NCBI GenBank assembly: GCA_905250125.1
Contig: CAJNOL010000093.1
Span: forward strand, 62,001 to 126,000
Length of the DNA stretch: 64,000 nt
Direction of reading: 5' to 3'
Origin: Rotaria sordida
Taxonomy: Eukaryota; Rotifera; Eurotatoria; Philodinida; Philodinidae
Below are positions 58,555-64,000 of this stretch, piece by piece; positions within the stretch are counted from its first letter, which is position 1; the number at the start of each line of letters is the position of its first letter. Below the pieces are notes generated by a model. The model searched no databases. It was not told the origin of the DNA and saw only the letters and a program-made list of their open reading frames with translations. Made by a program: the position numbers and the translations under genes.

Positions 58555-61500
58555 TTTCTTGAATAGAAATGAATGTAATATGATCAATACTTATAATATT
58601 TCACTTGTTAAGAAATAGATGACGAATAAGCAAATCAAGATTGAAGATCGTGACTTTTTTTTCACGTCAATTATATTTGTCAATTACAATTAACAAACAT
58701 GAATCATCAATGAATGACAGTAGTAAATGAACTTTTTATTCACTAATATCATGAATGTGGCTTTTCCAATTAGAACCTGTTTTTTTTTGTTCTGTTCTTT
58801 CTTTTTCCCTCTTCTTTTTTTTTTTTTTTTTTTGATATTTATGTGTCCTTCATATTAATCGATGCGCTATTATTTTTCTTTCTCTTGTTCGCACTATGTC
58901 GCTTCATGTCAGATTCGGTTACTATTCGGAAAGAATTATTAATATAAAAAAACAAAGACAAGATAGAAACATCATTCTATAGAAATTTTTCATGCACGTA
59001 GATTTGTTAAAAAAAATATTTGCAATTCTAAATCCGTATTATTTTGTTGATTCAAGCTGTTCTGTTACATAAATATAATAAAGCATGTTTATTAGAATTT
59101 AAAATGCTATTGCTAATTCATATAAAAAGAATATTGATCTCAAATGAGAGAGATATTCTAAACAAAAAATTTTTTTATTCATGTTATCATCTATCTATAA
59201 AATATAAATATTGAAATATACATATTCTTTTCAAAATATAATAAAATTCTTCTTTTTTAATAAATATAACGAATAAAATGATGTTTATTGAAATGTTCAA
59301 ATCTAAAGTGAAATTTATATTTATATAATAACACTATTTTACTAATAAATATGTATTTGTTTTTATAAAAAATTTATCCAAATTTAATTCTTGTTTTTAT
59401 CATAACATTTTTATTAATGTGTTGTTCTCAGCTATTATAATGATTTGTTTGCTAGGAACCTTTAATTTTTGTTATAATATTTAGTACAACAATTATAACA
59501 AGTTAATCATATATACATTTCGTTGTTAATAATAAAGGAAAATTAATAATAACATAGATGAAATGATTATAATATGGTGAAATTATAAGCTAGAATAATT
59601 ATACAGAACAAAAAAAAACAAAATAATTCCATTATTTAAAAATAGACATTAAGAAGAAACACAATAAGAAGAACACAACCTATAAAAGCAATTGCAAATA
59701 AGAAACATGACGTCAATAGTTCTATATAAAACAATGACAACAAGTAAATTGATATAAGCTTATAGTAAGTTGAAGAGAAGAATAAAAACTATTAGAACGT
59801 AAAAAAGAAATATTAAGACCATCATATATTTGAATAAATATAATTTTTATTAAGACCTTCCATGGTCATATTTCTTTAAATGATCCACATGGATTGATGA
59901 TCTTCATTTAAAATCATTAATAGTTCATAAAATGAAAAAATACGAAAAGAAAAAGTTTATTGTATCATCCATCGAATTCCTTGCTATTGATTGAATTCGA
60001 TTATACTCTGTAATTATTTCTTAATTGAACATCAACGATCATGGAATCAGTATCGATATTTGTGATCCATTCTAACTCTCAATTCATTCATGATGGAAAT
60101 CATATGATTAGTATTGTTTGATCATTGACATTCAAATAAAGAATTATAACATACTCGAAATTGGTTAATATTAATACATTGAATTGATTCATTCAAAAGA
60201 TTTATATTGTTATAAATTGGATAGAATAACATGAATAGAACTTATTGATCTTGTTTTCTCCACAGTTTTTCTTTCTCTTTCTTTTTTGAATCTCAGTAAC
60301 TTGATGATGTTGTGATTTAAGTATCAAATTACGATAAATTAATCAAGCACAGATAATCATAATCGAAGTCAGAAGAATAGTACAGAGAATACAAACCAGA
60401 TAATCATAATAATTATCAAAACACAGCATGCTATGTGTACTTATGCATATTTTGGTAATTGCTTGCCAACAGAATAAATCGATCAAAACAATATATATAT
60501 ATATATGTATATAGTCAAGCATCAACAATACATCATAATAGTAGATTGAAATATGTAAAAACGTATCTTGCAAATAACCGATATTCATGTTATTGCATCC
60601 ACATGGTTACGTGTATTTAAATGTAGTCGTAAGAACAATACTGATGTAAATGAGCATTATTATAGACATTGTTAGAAAATCTACATATGAAAAAGATTAT
60701 GTAGGAAATTTGATAATAAAATTCACATGTGCAACATGATGAGAATGTTTGAAATTGTTGTCGAAATAAGAGTAAAATATTGAGACAACAGCCAATTTTG
60801 TCAAAAATAAGAAATATTGAATATAATATATAAAGAGTCATTTGTTACTGAATAGAAGACAGCATCTTATCCAATGAAGAGATTATAGATAATATTTGTA
60901 AAATTAGGAAAAATTTCATAATGATATTTTTATATCTCTATCGAGTTTTCCAAAAAACAAAATAAATTCTCAATATTGAATATTTAGAAATAACAAATTC
61001 GAAGAAACAAACTGTAAGACTAGCCTTTTTTTATGAATTGTATTTAATCAAGCTAAAATATTTCAATAAATACATCGCGTTAGTTCGATTTAAAGAAGAA
61101 CTATATTATTGTATTCAAAAGATGGATGTAACAAAATGACTGAAACTACGGAAATAATTTAATATACTTGGATGTTATTCTGACTTACCGTAAATTACAG
61201 TTAACAAAAGAGTACAAAGAATAAATTTTCTATTTACTTCAAAAACATACAAAATCTTAAGTTATTACAAATATAAGATTGTTATTGGCAAAACATCAGA
61301 AAGATTGTTTCATATTCATTTTATTGTCAAAAATAGATCAATCAATTTTTTGAATCTTTTTTATGATAGAAAAGCTGGAATTTCAGGGATAATGCTGAAA
61401 GCTAAACGAAAAAGAAAATCTCAAATAGTTGGCAACATATGATATGATTATAATAATCAGATAACGGCACGTTTGATAACATGATGACAAAAACTTTATT

Positions 61501-64000
61501 AATTAATCTTAATATTACTAAAGTAATGATGTTCTTAAGAGATAGTAATTATTAACAAAATCCTAACGACTCCAGAAATTCATTTTGAATGAGTTAAAAA
61601 ATTGTTCGACATATATCTCATGCGGTTCATATGATTATTGTTGCGATAATTTAAAAGGTGAATGGACATATATATACAAGTTTTGATGGAAAGGAACATT
61701 GTGTAATGAACATGAATTCCATTTTTTGATATATTATCCTTCGTGTGTGACACACCAGCTCTACAAAGGGTTGCATTGATATGTCTTTCAAATTAATCAA
61801 CTGATCACAGTAGACTATTCTCTATAACAAACATTGTTCTTTTATACTCATTATTCTATTGTTAAATAGTGATAACTTAGTGAAACGTGAAAGTTTATAA
61901 AATGCACGTACACGCAGCATTATTGCTGTATGTGAATACATGAGAATGCTTCGGTAGAGAGCTCACACTTGCACATGCAAGACAACTTTAGAGCGCGTGT
62001 AGTAAACATACATGAGCACACAGGAGTTTTCTTTCCAGAGATAAAATTTGAACATACATACTTTGCTTTATAAGATGAACTTCTTTACCATTCGACCATT
62101 TACTTAGATTCGAGATGCAAACAAAACTGAAGGATCTAATGATCATCTGACAACTACTACCTACCTGTGAAGATTTCATTTTAATGAAAAATAAATACAC
62201 TACGAAGAGCAAAAACAAAATTCTTACGTGAACCAGCGCACACACTACAAAATGGCAGAAATTTGCATGCTGACGCAGATTCAAGTTGATAATGGTTTTT
62301 GTAAAGACGAGCTTTCTTGCATGAACATGCAGAATTTAGCAAAACTCTAGTCATCTTGCAGGTACACACCAATAATACTTTGCTATTTATATGTGAGTCA
62401 TATATCTTGCATAAATACGCAAGAATAAGAGTTATGCATAGTGTCGCATGTTTTGCTTAAAAATTAAAAAAATTGTATTTCCATATATGTGTTTCTAAAA
62501 ATTTCTTGCAAATACATGCATTTTTTAAGCTTTCGTATTTGATTGAGAAGTAAATAAAGTTTTTCTATGTTTACAATAAGTAAATTCATATGCATTACAC
62601 TTAAAACTAAAAAGAAGTTTTTATCAATCAGAAGTGAGGATATCTAAAAATAAGTGATGTTTATACGGTACACATTTAGGTGCTATTCACTGAAAATAAA
62701 CAATTTTTTTATTCTTTTCTCACTTAAAATATGCAATACTTGTAATTCTACGAAATGTAAACAGATTTCTCACGTTGTATTCGTTCAACGACATGTACAA
62801 TTTCAACTATTTCTACAACAAAAGATAATCTAATGTCCATCTATTAGTATCGAAAACTATACTCTATTTTTTTTTGTTTCCTACTACCTGACTTAATTCA
62901 ATTGAAAAATTTACAATATTCTTCCCGAGCGCTAAGTGTTGGATGTATGATATCGAGCCAATGTTGCCCATTACTTTTGCTAATGAATAATTGTATATAT
63001 AATGTCGAATATGTCCTCATCATAATGAGAATATGCAGAAATTTCTACTAAAGAATCATTCAAAATTAGAATGAAATATTTTTTTTCTAAGTTTAAAGAC
63101 GAAAGAAATAAATATCAAATTTGCAAACTTGTGACAGGCAAGTTAGTTAATTAAAGAGACTTTTATTATTTTATATGGATATAGAAATATGCGAATCAAA
63201 TTTTCACTTCGTAATTTATATACCTACCTTTAGCCATTGTTATCAATCACATTGTTTCCAATATTTTTTAAAAATATCTTTATTTATTTATCTATTCAGC
63301 AATCGATCGAAACCTGTTGTACCTAGATCTATGCTATTACTGAATCAAACGATAATTAACTGAAGAATTTCATGTCATGATTTAATTATAGAGAGTTATT
63401 TTATATTTCATTCTTATTCCTTAAAATATCATTATATCACTTACCATATAGTTTTAATTACTCACCAATCTGATGTTCTCGTAAGTTTCTATTTTTAAGA
63501 AAATTTAGATTTTACCACAAAGCTGAATTTTCTGTACTTTGCTGAAGGAATAAAATCTCTTGTTTTTCTAATCGACAGGAGAAATTGCTTTCGCTATTAC
63601 GTATATATTTTTTTTCTGATGTTTTGAAATAAATTTGGTCAAATAAGCTTATGTTTATGTGCCTCTAAATAAATCATAACTAACAGATGGATATGAGAGC
63701 GAAAAAAAACTCTTTCATATACCAGTCTTCTTATCACAGTTAACTCGATACGAGTGTCCATATTTGAAAGGAATACCCAACTTCAGAAACTATTTGTAAC
63801 AATGCCAGCCAAAGAACGAATCATTTCTTCTTAGTCTAGAAAATTTTTAGATGAAATCTCTGGTTTATTTCAAATAATTCAATTTTATTTAAAAAAAGAA
63901 AAAGCAATTTCGATACAATAAACTTTTGATTAATCCAAGAAGTAGATTATATTCACAGAATGCTTTGTATTAAAAACACGATGCAAATAATCGAAATGGT
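58555..64000. other. 5.4-kb terminal region without a recognised gene
   Basis: Very A+T-rich, with poly-T near 58815, an (AT)n run near 60490 and many homopolymers. Open frames up to 98 aa at 60343-60841 and 61988-62372 are low-complexity or overlap each other. The motif cluster at 61968-62520 is listed separately. No splice-supported gene, tRNA or rRNA seen. Confidence 0.45.
61968..62520. repeat. dispersed cluster of CTTGCA...TGCA motifs
   Basis: At least five copies of a short partly palindromic word begin CTTGCA: CTTGCACATGCAAG (61968), CTTGCATGAACATGCAG (62316), CTTGCAGGTACACACC (62355), CTTGCATAAATACGCAAG (62406) and CTTGCAAATACATGCA (62505); a weaker one lies at 62262. The copies are spaced 39-350 bp apart and share a rough consensus C-T-T-G-C-A-N(2-5)-A-C-A-T-G-C-A. 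The words in between differ. Such density is not expected by chance for a 14-17-mer in A+T-rich DNA. Confidence 0.55.

Noticed and set aside
62181-62372. 63-codon Cys-rich minus-strand frame
   Set aside because: Its cysteines come from the repeated TGCAAG words of the motif cluster; no signal peptide or known Cys spacing.

Overview
The window looks like a piece of a compact, strongly A+T-rich invertebrate genome, most likely a bdelloid rotifer (Rotaria/Adineta type). The reasons are: (a) genes carry short GT-AG introns of about 45-70 bp with the reading phase kept across every junction worked out here; (b) the gene set is animal-like (DEG/ENaC channel, claudin/PMP22-like protein, RBR ubiquitin ligase, fatty-acid-amide-hydrolase-like amidase, MPPED-like phosphoesterase); (c) an arginine-ADP-ribosyltransferase-type protein carries an upstream module (W-L-D ... 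S-G-x-L-G ... I-Y-C) that I associate from memory with rotifer sequences. The organism call is inference; no rRNA or tRNA was found.

Layout, left to right. 1-2.3 kb has nothing recognised. 2.3-7.1 kb holds a DUF4345-type membrane protein and a three-exon DEG/ENaC channel on the minus strand; a 945-bp foldback transposon sits in the channel's first intron. 7.1-11.9 kb is nearly empty except for a foldback repeat and a doubtful 51-aa ORF. A two-exon prolyl-4-hydroxylase-like dioxygenase lies at 11.9-13.0 kb (minus), then another foldback, then a three-exon long-chain acyl-CoA synthetase at 14.75-16.9 kb (plus). 17-24.3 kb is a transposon graveyard: a hairpin cluster, a decayed mariner element with both ends, a small Gly/Ser-rich gene, and a 1.5-kb foldback abutting a fragment of a MULE-type zinc finger. 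24.3-31.8 kb holds a small Pro/Ala-rich gene, a class I O-methyltransferase, an amidase (10-N assembly gap at its 3' end) and a small secreted protein. After 2.8 kb of spacer comes a broken acetyltransferase fragment cut by a foldback element.

35.6-40.7 kb is a five-exon gene (minus) for a 784-aa protein with a C-terminal ADP-ribosyltransferase domain and about 350 residues of unrecognised N-terminal sequence; two of its introns carry small transposons, one a 70-bp hAT-like element with a perfect 8-bp target duplication. 42.8-43.3 kb is the ruin of an NHL-repeat gene. 44.1-45.9 kb encodes an RNF14-type RBR ligase with what looks like a tandem, division-of-labour RING2. 47.3 kb has a piggyBac-like MITE with intact TTAA ends, followed by a claudin/PMP22-like four-helix membrane protein, a metallophosphoesterase (51-52 kb), a tiny Cys-rich secreted protein (54 kb) and a type I membrane protein (57.7-58.6 kb). 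The last 5.4 kb shows no gene but has a cluster of a repeated CTTGCA...TGCA motif.

The genes do not form an operon or a single pathway; this is ordinary euchromatin seeded with many small inverted-repeat DNA transposons. The most interesting items are the ADP-ribosyltransferase fusion, the split RING2 in the RBR ligase, the unexplained N-terminal starts of three short or membrane-anchored genes, and the CTTGCA motif cluster.
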